A DNA stretch of 64,000 bases, from assembly GCA_050293885.1 (NCBI GenBank), contig JBNKNO010000007.1, positions 1 through 64,000 on the forward strand, in the 5' to 3' direction. The notes below the pieces were generated by a model. It saw only the letters and a list, made by a program, of their open reading frames with translations, was not told the DNA's origin and ran no database searches. The translations under genes were made by a program, and so were the position numbers. The DNA comes from Nitrogeniibacter sp050293885 (GTDB lineage: Bacteria > Pseudomonadota > Gammaproteobacteria > Burkholderiales > Rhodocyclaceae). Position 1 is the stretch's first letter, and each line of letters begins with the position of its first letter. Below are positions 50,800 through 59,270 of the stretch, piece by piece.

Positions 50800-53775
50800 T
50801 TACTTGTTGCGCGTTTCAACCTGTTGAAGTGCGCCTTCAGGCGGCACTTCCACCGGCTGCGGACGCGGGCGGCCGAGGGGTGTCGGTTCGCTGGTCGCAA
50901 CGTAAGTGGAGGCCTTTTCTGCCTGGGTCTCGATCATCACCAGACCACTGTCGGCGAGTGCTTCGCCAAGGTCAATTGGCTCGGCTGCCTTGACAGGCTC
51001 GGGCGCCTCGGCCGGCTCGGCTTCTGCCACCGGTTCTACCGAAGGCGTGTCGCTGGCTTCGTCGTGCGTTTCGACTGCTTCAACTTGCACGTCAGCGGTC
51101 GGTGTTTCAAGCACTGGCGCTGCTTCGACGACATCCTGCTCGGGCTCGGCGACTTGAGCCGGCGCGTCGGCAATAGCCGTTGCTTCCGTTTCCGCGACGA
51201 CGGCTGCCGGAGCTTCCACCTCGGAGGCGGGCGTCACTTCCGGCTCGGCTGCGATGGTTTGCACAACGTTTTCCGGCTCGGCTTCGGCGGCCGACGCTGC
51301 CGGCTCCGCTGACGGATGTGCCGCCGCCTGCTCGGCTACCTGCGGGACTTGTGCCGCGTTGTCGTCAGCAGTGACTTCGCTGACGGCGACGCTGGCGGCC
51401 GTGGCGGCGACAGCGGTGATGGCATCGCCGCTATCGGACGGCTCGGCGGTCTCAGCCGTACCCTCGTTGCCAGCCTCGACGTTGTCGTCGCGGTTCTGAC
51501 GTGAACGACGGCGACGACGCGAGCGCGATCCGCGGGTCTCGCCGTCGCTCTCGCTGGCGGGCTGCTCATCCGGCTGTACTGAGGATTCGTCAGCCTCGTT
51601 TGCCACTGTTTCGATGGCGGCTTTGTCCTCCGCTTCATTCACGGCTGTTTCCTCAGCCGTGCTCTCGTTGGCGGTTTGACGACCACGACCGCGGCGCCCG
51701 CGGCGGCGGCCGCTGGGCTTGCTGCCGTTGGCTTCGTCAGCAGTGGCCGCTTCGGCCGCTGCAGCGGCCGTGACCGCCGTCGCCTCGACGGCTGCGCTGG
51801 ACGGTTCGGCCTGGGCTTCGTCGTTGCGGCTGCCACGACGGCCACGGCCTCGGCGGTTATTCGATGCCTTGGCTTCGTCGCTGTCATCACGTTCTTCGCG
51901 GCGGCGACGGTTTTCGTTGCTGCCGTCACGACTTTCGCCACGGCGGGTGTTACGACCACCACGGCCACGGCGGTTGCCGTCGCCACGGTCACGATCGCTG
52001 CGCTTGGATTCTCGCGGCTTGCGTTCGGGGGACTTTTCTTCCTCGATGGGCTCGACCGGTGCGCCGGCAAAGATTCGCTTGACCCAGCCAAGGAAACCTC
52101 CGCTGGCGGTGGCCGGCGCGGCAACCGGAGTTGCTGCCGGGGTTTCGACCGGTGTCGGCATCGGCGGCGGGGCAGCAATGGTGCGCACCGCAGCTTCCGC
52201 ACGGACCGGCTTCTTGCCTTCTTCGAGCAGTGTCTCCGTGTAGCTCGGTTGCAGCGGTTGTTCCGCCATCTCGTAGCTGGGCACCACGGTCTCGTCCTGG
52301 TTCAACTGATCGTGACGCAGGCGAATGATCTCGCTTGCCGGCGTTTCAAGGTGCCGGTTCGGGATGATGACGACGTTGACCTTGTGGCGCAGTTCAATGT
52401 GCGCGATGTCCACACGCTTCTCGTTGAGCAGGAAGGTGGCGACATCCACCGGGACCTGACAATGCACGGCGCCGGTGTTCTCCTTCATGGCTTCTTCTTC
52501 GAGAATACGAAGGATTTGCAGGGCGGAAGACTCGGTGCTGCGGATATGGCCGGTGCCGTTGCAGCGCGGGCAGGGGATGTAACTGGTTTCGGCGAGCGCG
52601 GGGCGCAGACGCTGGCGGGACAGTTCGAGCAGGCCAAAGCGGCTGATCTTGCCCATCTGCACGCGGGCGCGGTCGTGGCGCAGGGCGTCACGCAGCCGGT
52701 TTTCGACTTCGCGCTGGTTCTTGCTCGACTCCATGTCGATGAAGTCGATCACCAACAGGCCGCCGAGGTCTCGCAGGCGTAGCTGGCGGGCGACTTCGTC
52801 CGCCGCTTCCACGTTGGTACGCAGCGCGGTGTCCTCGATGTCTGCGCCCTTGGTGGCACGGCCCGAGTTGACGTCCACCGACACCAGCGCTTCGGTGTGG
52901 TCAATGACGATGGCGCCGCCGGACGGCAGATTCACCTGGCGGGAGTAGGCGGCATCGATCTGGTGTTCGATCTGGAAACGCGAGAACAGCGGAACGTCGT
53001 CCGCGTAGCGTTTCACCCGATTGACGTTCTGCGGCATCACATGCGCCATGAACTGCTGCGCTTGCTCGTAGACGTCGTTGGTGTCGACCAGGATCTCGCC
53101 GATATCGGGCTGGAAGTAGTCGCGAATGGCGCGAATGACGAGGCTGCCTTCCTGATAGATGAGGAAGGCGCCAGCCTGCGCATGCGCGGCGCCGTCAATG
53201 GCGGCCCACAGTTGCAGCAGGTAGTTCAGATCCCACTGAAGCTCTTCGGCAGCACGGCCGATGGCGGCGGTGCGGGCGATGAGGCTCATGCCGTTGGGTA
53301 CGTCGAGCGCATCCATCACGTCGCGCAGTTCGGCACGCTCGTCACCCTCGACACGACGGGAAACGCCACCGCCGCGCGGGTTGTTCGGCATCAGAACGAG
53401 GTAACGGCCCGCCAGCGAGACGTAGGTGGTCAGGGCTGCGCCCTTGTTGCCGCGTTCGTCCTTTTCGACCTGGACGACGAGCTCGTCGCCTTCCTTGAGG
53501 ACGTCCTGCGGACGTACGCGCCCACCGTCGCCGTTCTTGTTGAGGTAAGTGCGGGCGATTTCCTTGAACGGCAAGAAGCCGTGGCGGTCTGCGCCGTAGT
53601 CCACAAAGGCGGCTTCGAGACTGGGCTCGAGGCGGGTGATGACTGCCTTGTAGATGTTGCTCTTACGTTGTTCCTTGGCGGCCGATTCGATGTCGAGGTC
53701 AATGAGTTTCTGACCATCAACAATCGCGACGCGGAGTTCCTCGGCCTGCGTCGCATTGAAAAGCATGCGCTTCAT
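50800..53775 (-). CDS. rne: Ribonuclease E
   Basis: A 991-residue endoribonuclease that starts mRNA decay and processes rRNA/tRNA. The ATG at 53775 gives the conserved MKRMLFNATQAEELRVAIVDG start, preceded by GGGAGAA; a start at 53802 is rejected. The S1 RNA-binding region is at ~35-125, the catalytic Asp residues are in SVDVNSGRAT and IDFIDMES, and the Zn-link is CPRC at 402-405, almost the same numbering as in E. coli. The C-terminal half (from about 520) is disordered: first Arg-rich blocks (RNA binding), then a long Ala/Glu/Val-rich acidic region and a short basic end. This tail probably holds degradosome partners but shows no recognisable enteric binding sites. Confidence 0.96.
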   Translation of the reverse strand: MKRMLFNATQAEELRVAIVDGQKLIDLDIESAAKEQRKSNIYKAVITRLEPSLEAAFVDYGADRHGFLPFKEIARTYLNKNGDGGRVRPQDVLKEGDELVVQVEKDERGNKGAALTTYVSLAGRYLVLMPNNPRGGGVSRRVEGDERAELRDVMDALDVPNGMSLIARTAAIGRAAEELQWDLNYLLQLWAAIDGAAHAQAGAFLIYQEGSLVIRAIRDYFQPDIGEILVDTNDVYEQAQQFMAHVMPQNVNRVKRYADDVPLFSRFQIEHQIDAAYSRQVNLPSGGAIVIDHTEALVSVDVNSGRATKGADIEDTALRTNVEAADEVARQLRLRDLGGLLVIDFIDMESSKNQREVENRLRDALRHDRARVQMGKISRFGLLELSRQRLRPALAETSYIPCPRCNGTGHIRSTESSALQILRILEEEAMKENTGAVHCQVPVDVATFLLNEKRVDIAHIELRHKVNVVIIPNRHLETPASEIIRLRHDQLNQDETVVPSYEMAEQPLQPSYTETLLEEGKKPVRAEAAVRTIAAPPPMPTPVETPAATPVAAPATASGGFLGWVKRIFAGAPVEPIEEEKSPERKPRESKRSDRDRGDGNRRGRGGRNTRRGESRDGSNENRRRREERDDSDEAKASNNRRGRGRRGSRNDEAQAEPSSAAVEATAVTAAAAAEAATADEANGSKPSGRRRGRRGRGRQTANESTAEETAVNEAEDKAAIETVANEADESSVQPDEQPASESDGETRGSRSRRRRRSRQNRDDNVEAGNEGTAETAEPSDSGDAITAVAATAASVAVSEVTADDNAAQVPQVAEQAAAHPSAEPAASAAEAEPENVVQTIAAEPEVTPASEVEAPAAVVAETEATAIADAPAQVAEPEQDVVEAAPVLETPTADVQVEAVETHDEASDTPSVEPVAEAEPAEAPEPVKAAEPIDLGEALADSGLVMIETQAEKASTYVATSEPTPLGRPRPQPVEVPPEGALQQVETRNK

Positions 53776-54163
53776 GTATTCGTTCTCCCGCGATCCAGTC
53801 ACGGGCAGGACGAGCGGCGCGCACCATCGTGCGAGACGGAGTTAGAGGGGAGTTCTTTTTTGGAGAATGGCTCTCATCCGGTGTTATCTAGCTAACGAAG
53901 GTCGGCTGGTCGATTTCATGTGCTCCCGCCAATTTGGCCGAAGCTTCTGATTCCTGCGCGTTAGGACGCGAATAAGCAAAAAAACAAAATAGGGTTTGCT
54001 TGCGTTACCATCGCAGCCTCAATTTTCTGGCTACGAGCGGTCACTACCAAACCTGGCGGGAGCTTTCACAACGGGCTCTTGACACTCTTGCGACGCTTGG
54101 CATTTCCGCACAAGGCCACATGACGCCATACCGATACAGGTCAGGGCGCAAGTATATGGCAGG
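53776..54163. other. 388-bp divergent intergenic region between rne and rluC
   Basis: No gene is visible. It holds the 5' leader of rne, with a small hairpin CGCAC / GTGCG near 53820, an AT-rich patch at about 53968-53996 and a TTGACA at 54079-54084 without a matching -10 at normal spacing. By analogy with E. coli the long rne leader may serve feedback control; that is inference. Confidence 0.6.
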
Positions 54164-55135
54164 ATGATGGCGCAAAGCAAAGCCGGTGAAGTCAGGCATG
54201 TGGATATTGATATCGAATTGGCCGGTCAGCGGATCGATAATTTCCTTGTGCGCGAGCTCAAGGGCGTCCCCAAAAGCCACATTTATCGTCTGCTGAGAAG
54301 TGGTCAGGTGCGCGTCAATGGTGGTCGCGTCGGGCAGACTTATCGGCTGGTCGCGGGCGATACGGTTCGCCTTCCGCCCGTGCGGGTCAGCCAGTCCGCA
54401 CAAAACCGGGTGGTGCCGCATGGGCAGCCGTTGCCGGTGGTATTCGAAGACGATGCGCTGCTGGTTGTAGACAAGCCGGCTGGTTTGGCGGTGCATGGTG
54501 GCAGCGGCGTGAGCTTCGGCGTGATCGAGCAATTGCGTCGGCAGCGCCCGGATGCCCGCTTGCTCGAACTGGCGCACCGTCTCGATCGTGAAACCTCGGG
54601 CTTGTTGATCGTGGCGAAGAAGCGTTCGGCCTTGTCGGTGCTGCACGACATGATGCGCGAAGGCAAGGTCGAGAAGCATTACATCACCATGGTTTCGGGC
54701 CGTTGGATGAATCCGCGCCAGCACCTGCGCGATCCGCTCTACAAGTATCAGACGGGCAATGGCGAACGGCGTGTTCGTGTGCAGCCCGACGGCAAAGCCG
54801 CGCACAGCGTGGTCACGCTGCGTCGACGCTGGGCCAGCATGAGTGAGTTGGGGGTGGAGCTCATGACCGGCCGCACGCATCAAATTCGTGTTCATCTGAC
54901 GCATGCCGGCTTTGCGCTGGTGGGCGACGACAAATATGGTGATTTCGCGTTGAACAAGCGTTTGGCAAAGGATGCAGGCTTGCAGCGCATGTTTCTGCAC
55001 GCCGCGCGGCTGAGTTTCCGTCATCCGCTGAACGATGAAACGATCGCCGTCGAAGCGGCGTTGCCGCCCGAATTGCTGGCGTTTCGCGCATGGGTCGAGG
55101 CCAACGAGGAGCGGGATTTTGGCGAAGCAATATGA
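54164..55135 (+). CDS. rluC: 23S rRNA pseudouridine synthase RluC
   Basis: A 323-residue RluA-family enzyme modifying 23S rRNA (positions 955/2504/2580 in E. coli). The N-terminal S4 domain reads QRIDNFLVRELKGVPKSHIYRLLRSGQVRVNG. The catalytic Asp is D141 in AHRLDRETSGLLIVAK, and the later GRTHQIRVHLTHAGFALVGDDKYG block is typical. Two ATGs open the frame; the first is given. It is divergent from rne, a very common arrangement in proteobacteria. Its last 17 bases overlap the HAD gene. Confidence 0.95.
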   Translation: MMAQSKAGEVRHVDIDIELAGQRIDNFLVRELKGVPKSHIYRLLRSGQVRVNGGRVGQTYRLVAGDTVRLPPVRVSQSAQNRVVPHGQPLPVVFEDDALLVVDKPAGLAVHGGSGVSFGVIEQLRRQRPDARLLELAHRLDRETSGLLIVAKKRSALSVLHDMMREGKVEKHYITMVSGRWMNPRQHLRDPLYKYQTGNGERRVRVQPDGKAAHSVVTLRRRWASMSELGVELMTGRTHQIRVHLTHAGFALVGDDKYGDFALNKRLAKDAGLQRMFLHAARLSFRHPLNDETIAVEAALPPELLAFRAWVEANEERDFGEAI

Positions 55136-55775
55136 TCTGATCGTGTTTGACTGGGACGGCACCTTGCTCGATTCGGCCGCCGCGATCGTGCGCGCCATAC
55201 AGGCCGCGAGCGAGGATCTCGGGCTTCCGGTGCCGGACGACGCGCGGGCGCGACACGTGATCGGTCTGGGGTTGCACGATGCGCTGGCGCATGCGGTGCC
55301 GGCGTTGCAGGTGAACGATTACCCGAAGATGGTGGCGCGCTATCGCTACCATTATCTGGCGCGCGACCATGAGTTGGCGTTGTTCGATGGCGTGAGTGAA
55401 ATGATCGAGCGCCTCGCCCACGGAGGTTGGCGTCTGGCGGTGGCGACGGGGAAAAGCCGCGTGGGCCTGGATCGGGCGCTCGCGCATTCCGGGCTGGGCG
55501 TGCATTTCGATGCCAGCCGCTGCGCCGACGAGTGTCATTCGAAGCCTCATCCGGCGATGCTCGAAGAGCTGATGGACGAGCTCGTGACGCCTCCCGAGCG
55601 CACGCTCATGATCGGCGACACGACGCATGATCTGGAAATGGCGAACAACGCGGGGGTGCATGCCGTGGCGGTGAGCTACGGTGCGCATCCGCGCGAGGGC
55701 TTGACGCAGGTGCCGCACCGGGCGTGCGTTGATTCACTGGAGGCGTTGGACGCATGGCTGAAACTGAACGCCTGA
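55119..55775 (+). CDS. HAD-IA family phosphatase (phosphoglycolate phosphatase-like), TTG start
   Basis: A 218-residue haloacid dehalogenase-type hydrolase. Motif I DWDGTLLDS is at the N-terminus, motif II VATGKSRVG, motif III Lys in SKPHP, and motif IV GDTTHDLEMANNAG; a cap domain lies between I and II. No ATG or GTG exists before motif I in this frame. The TTG at 55119 has a GAGGAG site about 9 bases upstream and gives the expected N-terminus. It overlaps rluC by 17 bases and the Rieske gene by 22. Phosphoglycolate or other small phosphates are possible substrates. Confidence 0.9.
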   Translation: MAKQYDLIVFDWDGTLLDSAAAIVRAIQAASEDLGLPVPDDARARHVIGLGLHDALAHAVPALQVNDYPKMVARYRYHYLARDHELALFDGVSEMIERLAHGGWRLAVATGKSRVGLDRALAHSGLGVHFDASRCADECHSKPHPAMLEELMDELVTPPERTLMIGDTTHDLEMANNAGVHAVAVSYGAHPREGLTQVPHRACVDSLEALDAWLKLNA

Positions 55776-56104
55776 TATGTGCTGCATCCGAGCTTGTCGA
55801 GCGCGGACCGGGTGTGCGGTTTTCGGTCGAGCGATACGGCGAGTCGCGCCCGGCGTTCGCCATCCGGTTCGATGGGCGTGCTTACGCCTATATCAATGCA
55901 TGCGCGCACGTGCCGGTTGAGATGGACTGGATGGAAGGCGACTTTTTCGACGAGGAAAAGCGCTATCTGATCTGCGCCACCCACGGTGCTCGCTATGAAC
56001 CGACCGATGGGTATTGTGTGCTGGGGCCTTGTCGCGGGGCTCGGCTGACGCCGCTCAGTGTCGTCGAGCGTGACGGTCAGGTGTGGCTGACGATTTCGGA
56101 CTGA
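55754..56104 (+). CDS. Rieske [2Fe-2S] ferredoxin-like protein
   Basis: A 116-residue single-domain Rieske protein. Cluster ligands are C50/H52 in NACAHVPVEMDW and C74/H77 in LICATHGARY, the CXH...CXXH pattern with 21 residues between. No signal peptide or membrane helix is present, so it is cytosolic. Its ATG lies inside the HAD gene (22-base overlap), so the two are co-translated. Such small Rieske proteins feed oxygenases or reductases; none is near, and the link to a phosphatase and a pseudouridine synthase is unexplained. Its stop directly abuts that of the convergent methyltransferase. Confidence 0.92.
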   Translation: MAETERLICAASELVERGPGVRFSVERYGESRPAFAIRFDGRAYAYINACAHVPVEMDWMEGDFFDEEKRYLICATHGARYEPTDGYCVLGPCRGARLTPLSVVERDGQVWLTISD

Positions 56105-56827
56105 TCAGTCAGCCAGCAACAGGAAGACAGTCGGGATGCGCTCTAGCATGGGGGCTGCACGTTGTTTCCATTCGCCGATGGTGTGCGTTTCGACCCTCTC
56201 TTCGGCCGTCGTCAGGCCGCGTGCGACGCACAGCCGGGTGCCGGATTTGGCGGCCGCGAGGATTGCGCCGAACATCTGCGGGTTGCGATAAGGCGTCTCG
56301 ATAAAAAGCTGGGTTTGCTGTTTTTGGCGGGATTCCGTTTCAAGTGCGCGGATGGCCGCGGTGCGTTCGTTGTCCTTGACGGGAAGGTAGCCGTGAAAGG
56401 CGAAGCGCTGACCATCCAGCCCGGACGCCATCAGCGACAGCAGCAGTGACGAGGGGCCGACGAGCGGGATGACGCGAATGCCGAGCCGATGCGCTTCGCG
56501 TACCAGCAATGCGCCGGGATCAGCCACCGCCGGAACGCCGGCATCCGACATCAATCCCATGTCGTGCCCGTCAAGTGCCGGCGAGAGCAGCCCGCGCAGG
56601 ACGCTCGGGTTCGGATGCTTGGGCAGCGCCTCGATCCGTAATTCGCGAATGGGCTCCGGATGCGCCAGACGCTTGATTTCGGCACGCGCGGCCTTGGGTG
56701 TTTCGACCACGAAGTGGCGAAGCGTGTGGATGATGTCGGCGGCGCCGGTCGGTAGTGTCGCGGCCAGCGGGCTTGCGCCCAGGCTGGCGGGTACCAGATA
56801 GAGCGCGCCTTTATCGGGTCGGCTCAT
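56105..56827 (-). CDS. RsmI-like SAM-dependent methyltransferase (tetrapyrrole methylase fold)
   Basis: A 240-residue protein of the TP-methylase superfamily. Family blocks are the N-terminal GALYLVPASLG, the LMSDAGVPAVADPGALLVREAH loop, PLVGPSSLLLSLMASGLDGQRFAFHGYLP, and FIETPYRN. It is shorter than true RsmI (about 280 residues) and lacks its usual ATPIGN start, so it looks like the RsmI paralogue often found next to maf; the modified target is unknown. The ATG at 56827 overlaps the maf stop (ATGA); a longer frame to 56965 lies within maf and is rejected. Confidence 0.85.
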   Translation of the reverse strand: MSRPDKGALYLVPASLGASPLAATLPTGAADIIHTLRHFVVETPKAARAEIKRLAHPEPIRELRIEALPKHPNPSVLRGLLSPALDGHDMGLMSDAGVPAVADPGALLVREAHRLGIRVIPLVGPSSLLLSLMASGLDGQRFAFHGYLPVKDNERTAAIRALETESRQKQQTQLFIETPYRNPQMFGAILAAAKSGTRLCVARGLTTAEERVETHTIGEWKQRAAPMLERIPTVFLLLAD

Positions 56828-57399
56828 GGCAGTGCGACGCCTTCGGCCCGCAACATGTCCGACAGTGCAATCAGCGGCAAGCCGATGAGCGCGGTGGGGT
56901 CGTCGCCGCTGAGTGCTTCGAGTAGCGTGATGCCGAGACTTTCGACCTTGGCTGCGCCCGCGCAATCGAGGGGCATCTCGCGTTCGACGTATCGCTCGAT
57001 TTCCGCGTCGGTCAGGGCGCGGAAGCGAACTTCAGTCGGCACCCCGCGAATCTGCAGCGAGTCGGTCGCCGTGTTGAGCAAGGCGACGCCGGTATGAAAG
57101 ATGACGCTTCGGCCGCGCATGCGTTTGAGTTGTGCGATCGCATTGTCGACCGTGCCGGGCTTGCCGAAGCGTTCGGCGCCCATGTAGGCCACTTGGTCGC
57201 TGCCGATGATCAGCGCGTCCGCGCGATGAGAGGCGACCGCCTGCGCCTTGGCGGCGGCCAATCGCTCCGCTGTTTCAACCGGGGATTCGTCAGGGTTGGG
57301 GGCTTCGTTGGTATCGGGGCTGACGACGTCGTAGGGCAGACCCAGACGCTCGAGCAGCATGCGGCGATAGGGCGATGTGGAGGCAAGTACGATACGCAT
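56824..57399 (-). CDS. Maf-like nucleotide pyrophosphatase (YceF type)
   Basis: A 191-residue house-cleaning pyrophosphatase. The N-terminal LASTSPYRRMLLERLGL and the IIGSDQVAYMGAERFGKPG block are the Maf signature; the STSPYR form is that of the YceF subfamily, which hydrolyses 7-methyl-GTP, rather than YhdE (dTTP/UTP). It is divergent from yceD, as in many proteobacteria, and overlaps the RsmI-like gene at its stop. Confidence 0.92.
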   Translation of the reverse strand: MRIVLASTSPYRRMLLERLGLPYDVVSPDTNEAPNPDESPVETAERLAAAKAQAVASHRADALIIGSDQVAYMGAERFGKPGTVDNAIAQLKRMRGRSVIFHTGVALLNTATDSLQIRGVPTEVRFRALTDAEIERYVEREMPLDCAGAAKVESLGITLLEALSGDDPTALIGLPLIALSDMLRAEGVALP

Positions 57400-57416
57400 T
57401 GAATCGGAAAGGATTT

Positions 57417-57445
57417 TTGACAGCGGATGGCGAAAATACTATTAT
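57417..57445 (+). promoter_or_regulatory. Near-consensus sigma70 promoter of the yceD-rpmF-fab operon
   Basis: TTGACA (57417-57422), exactly 17 bp, TATTAT (57440-57445). Expected transcription start is near 57452, only a few bases before the yceD ATG at 57455. Confidence 0.85.
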
Positions 57446-57454
57446 GCCCGGCTT

Positions 57455-57958
57455 ATGTCGCGAGAGAGCTATATTATTGATTCAGCGGCTTTCGCGCGCG
57501 AGGGCAGAGAACTGACGGGCGTCAGGCCGGTCAGCCAGTTCGAGCGCTTGGCGGAAGTGGTGATCGCAGAGTCCGGTGATTTGCAGTTTGCAGTCACGGG
57601 GGTTCGCGAAGAAGGTCAAAATGCGCTCTTTCTCGATGTCGTGGCCAGCGGAACGTTGATGCTTCGGTGTGAGCGTTGTCTGGAAGCGATGCCTTGGCCT
57701 TTGAAGGCCGAGGGACGGCTCCTGTTGGTGCCGCCCGGGCAGCCTTTGCCGGACGAGGAGTTGGAGGAGGAGGATTTCGATCCGATTCACGCGAGCAGCA
57801 CGCTTGATGTGCTGCCGCTGATTGAAGACGAAGTGCTGCTCGCGCTGCCCTTTTCGCCGCGACACGAACAATGTGCGCCGCCCTTGCCGTTAGGTGGGGC
57901 GGAGAAAGAATCGCCGTTTGCCGTCCTCAAGCAGTTGAGTGTCGGCAAGGGTGAATGA
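57455..57958 (+). CDS. yceD: YceD (DUF177) protein, 23S rRNA accumulation factor
   Basis: A 167-residue acidic protein of the DUF177 family, always found before rpmF and linked to 23S rRNA accumulation. Seen are IIDSAAFAREGRELTG at the start, the paired cysteines in LRCERCLEAMPWPL, the acidic EELEEEDFDPI stretch and LLALPFSPRHEQCAPP. The ATG at 57455 gives the family N-terminus; an ATG at 57377 lies upstream of the promoter. No Shine-Dalgarno precedes it, and the promoter leaves almost no leader. Confidence 0.9.
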   Translation: MSRESYIIDSAAFAREGRELTGVRPVSQFERLAEVVIAESGDLQFAVTGVREEGQNALFLDVVASGTLMLRCERCLEAMPWPLKAEGRLLLVPPGQPLPDEELEEEDFDPIHASSTLDVLPLIEDEVLLALPFSPRHEQCAPPLPLGGAEKESPFAVLKQLSVGKGE

Positions 57959-57986
57959 AAATTGACTGCTCCAAGGAGTTTTAGCA

Positions 57987-58166
57987 ATGGCTGTTCAACA
58001 GAACAAGAAGTCGCCCTCGCGACGTGGCATGCGCCGCGCACACGACGGCTTGAGCACCGCCCCGCTGGCGGTGGAAGCAACGACCGGTGAAGTGCATCTG
58101 CGTCACCACATCAGCCCCAACGGTTTTTATCGGGGTAAAAAGGTCGTCAAGACCAAGGGCGAGTAA
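57987..58166 (+). CDS. rpmF: 50S ribosomal protein L32
   Basis: A 59-residue ribosomal protein, too short for many gene finders. The start MAVQQNKKSPSRRGMRRAHD and the later HHISPNGFYRGKKV are the standard L32 pattern. It is the Cys-free (zinc-independent) form. AAGGAG precedes the ATG. It lies 28 bases after yceD. Confidence 0.97.
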   Translation: MAVQQNKKSPSRRGMRRAHDGLSTAPLAVEATTGEVHLRHHISPNGFYRGKKVVKTKGE

Positions 58167-58179
58167 TTTCGCTGCTATA

Positions 58180-58215
58180 AACGGCGCGACGCGTCACGCG
58201 TTCGCGCCGTTTTTT
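58180..58215 (+). terminator. Terminator/attenuator between rpmF and plsX
   Basis: A 10-bp stem AACGGCGCGA / TCGCGCCGTT (58180-58189 and 58202-58211) with a 12-nt loop and a T-run to 58215. It may lower expression of the fab genes relative to L32. Confidence 0.75.
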
Positions 58216-58244
58216 CGTCCTCGTTTTCCGACTTTTCAGGCCCG

Positions 58245-59270
58245 ATGTCGATGGATGTAAGTGTTGCGATCGACTGCATGGGTGGCGACCACGGCCCGTC
58301 CGTTACGGTGCCGGCCGCTTGCGCATTTCTCAAGCGTGATTCCGTCGCGCACGTGATTCTTGTGGGGGATCCGGCTGTGATCGAGCCGATGATCGCCCGC
58401 GTAGACGATTCGGTGCGCCAACGCATTCGTATCCAGCCCGCGAGTCAGGTGGTGGGCATGGACGAAGCGCCTGCCACCGCCTTGCGCGGCAAGAAGGATT
58501 CGTCGATGCGCGTGGCGATCAATCTGGTGAAGTCGGGTGAAGCCAAGGCCGCCGTCTCCGCCGGCAATACCGGCGCGCTCATGGCGATTTCACGGTTTGT
58601 GCTCAAGACCTTGCCGGGTATCGATCGGCCGGCCATTGCGTCAATCCTCCCGTCTCAGCGCGGACGTGGTCATACCTACGTGCTGGATCTGGGGGCGAAC
58701 GTCGATTGCACCGCCGAGCATCTGCTGCAGTTCGGCATCATGGGGGCGATGCTGGTGTCCGCGGTCGAGCATGAAGAGCGGCCATCGGTGGGATTGCTCA
58801 ATATCGGCGAGGAAGAGATCAAGGGGAATGATGTCGTCAAGCAGGCGGCGGAGTTGCTTCGCGCCAGCGGGCTGAACTTCTTCGGCAACGTCGAGGGCAA
58901 CGACATCTACAAGGGCACGACCGACGTGGTCGTGTGTGATGGCTTTGTCGGCAATGTGGCACTGAAAACCTCAGAAGGGCTGGCGCAGATGCTGGCCACC
59001 TTCCTGCGCGAAGAGTTCAACCGCAACATCCTGACGAAGCTGATGGCCCTCGTGGCGTTGCCTGCGCTCAAGCGTTTCAAACGCAGAGTGGATCATCGTC
59101 GGTACAATGGCGCCGCGTTGCTTGGTTTGCGCGGTGTGGTTGTCAAGAGCCATGGTTCGGCCGATGCCTTTGCCTTCGAGCAGGCTATCGCCCGGACCGC
59201 CGAGGCCGCGGGCAACCGTTTGATTGAACGTATCAGCGACCGCATGGCGGTACGTGAGGAGGTGGCGTGA
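58245..59270 (+). CDS. plsX: Phosphate acyltransferase PlsX
   Basis: A 341-residue peripheral membrane enzyme that makes acyl-phosphate from acyl-ACP for phospholipid synthesis. Family blocks are VAIDCMGGDHGP at the N-terminus, AVSAGNTGALMA, LDLGANVDCTAEHLLQF and VVCDGFVGNVALKTSEG. Two in-frame ATGs (58245, 58251) are possible; AGG lies 5 bases before the first. Its stop overlaps the fabH start (GTGA). Confidence 0.96.
   Translation: MSMDVSVAIDCMGGDHGPSVTVPAACAFLKRDSVAHVILVGDPAVIEPMIARVDDSVRQRIRIQPASQVVGMDEAPATALRGKKDSSMRVAINLVKSGEAKAAVSAGNTGALMAISRFVLKTLPGIDRPAIASILPSQRGRGHTYVLDLGANVDCTAEHLLQFGIMGAMLVSAVEHEERPSVGLLNIGEEEIKGNDVVKQAAELLRASGLNFFGNVEGNDIYKGTTDVVVCDGFVGNVALKTSEGLAQMLATFLREEFNRNILTKLMALVALPALKRFKRRVDHRRYNGAALLGLRGVVVKSHGSADAFAFEQAIARTAEAAGNRLIERISDRMAVREEVA

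Noticed and set aside
51676..52782. Plus-strand frame opposite the rne tail, rich in Ala/Gly/Thr
   Set aside because: Composition simply reflects the Arg/Glu-rich codons of rne; no start signal.
54079..54107. Sigma70 promoter for rluC from the TTGACA at 54079
   Set aside because: No -10-like hexamer occurs 16-18 bp downstream.
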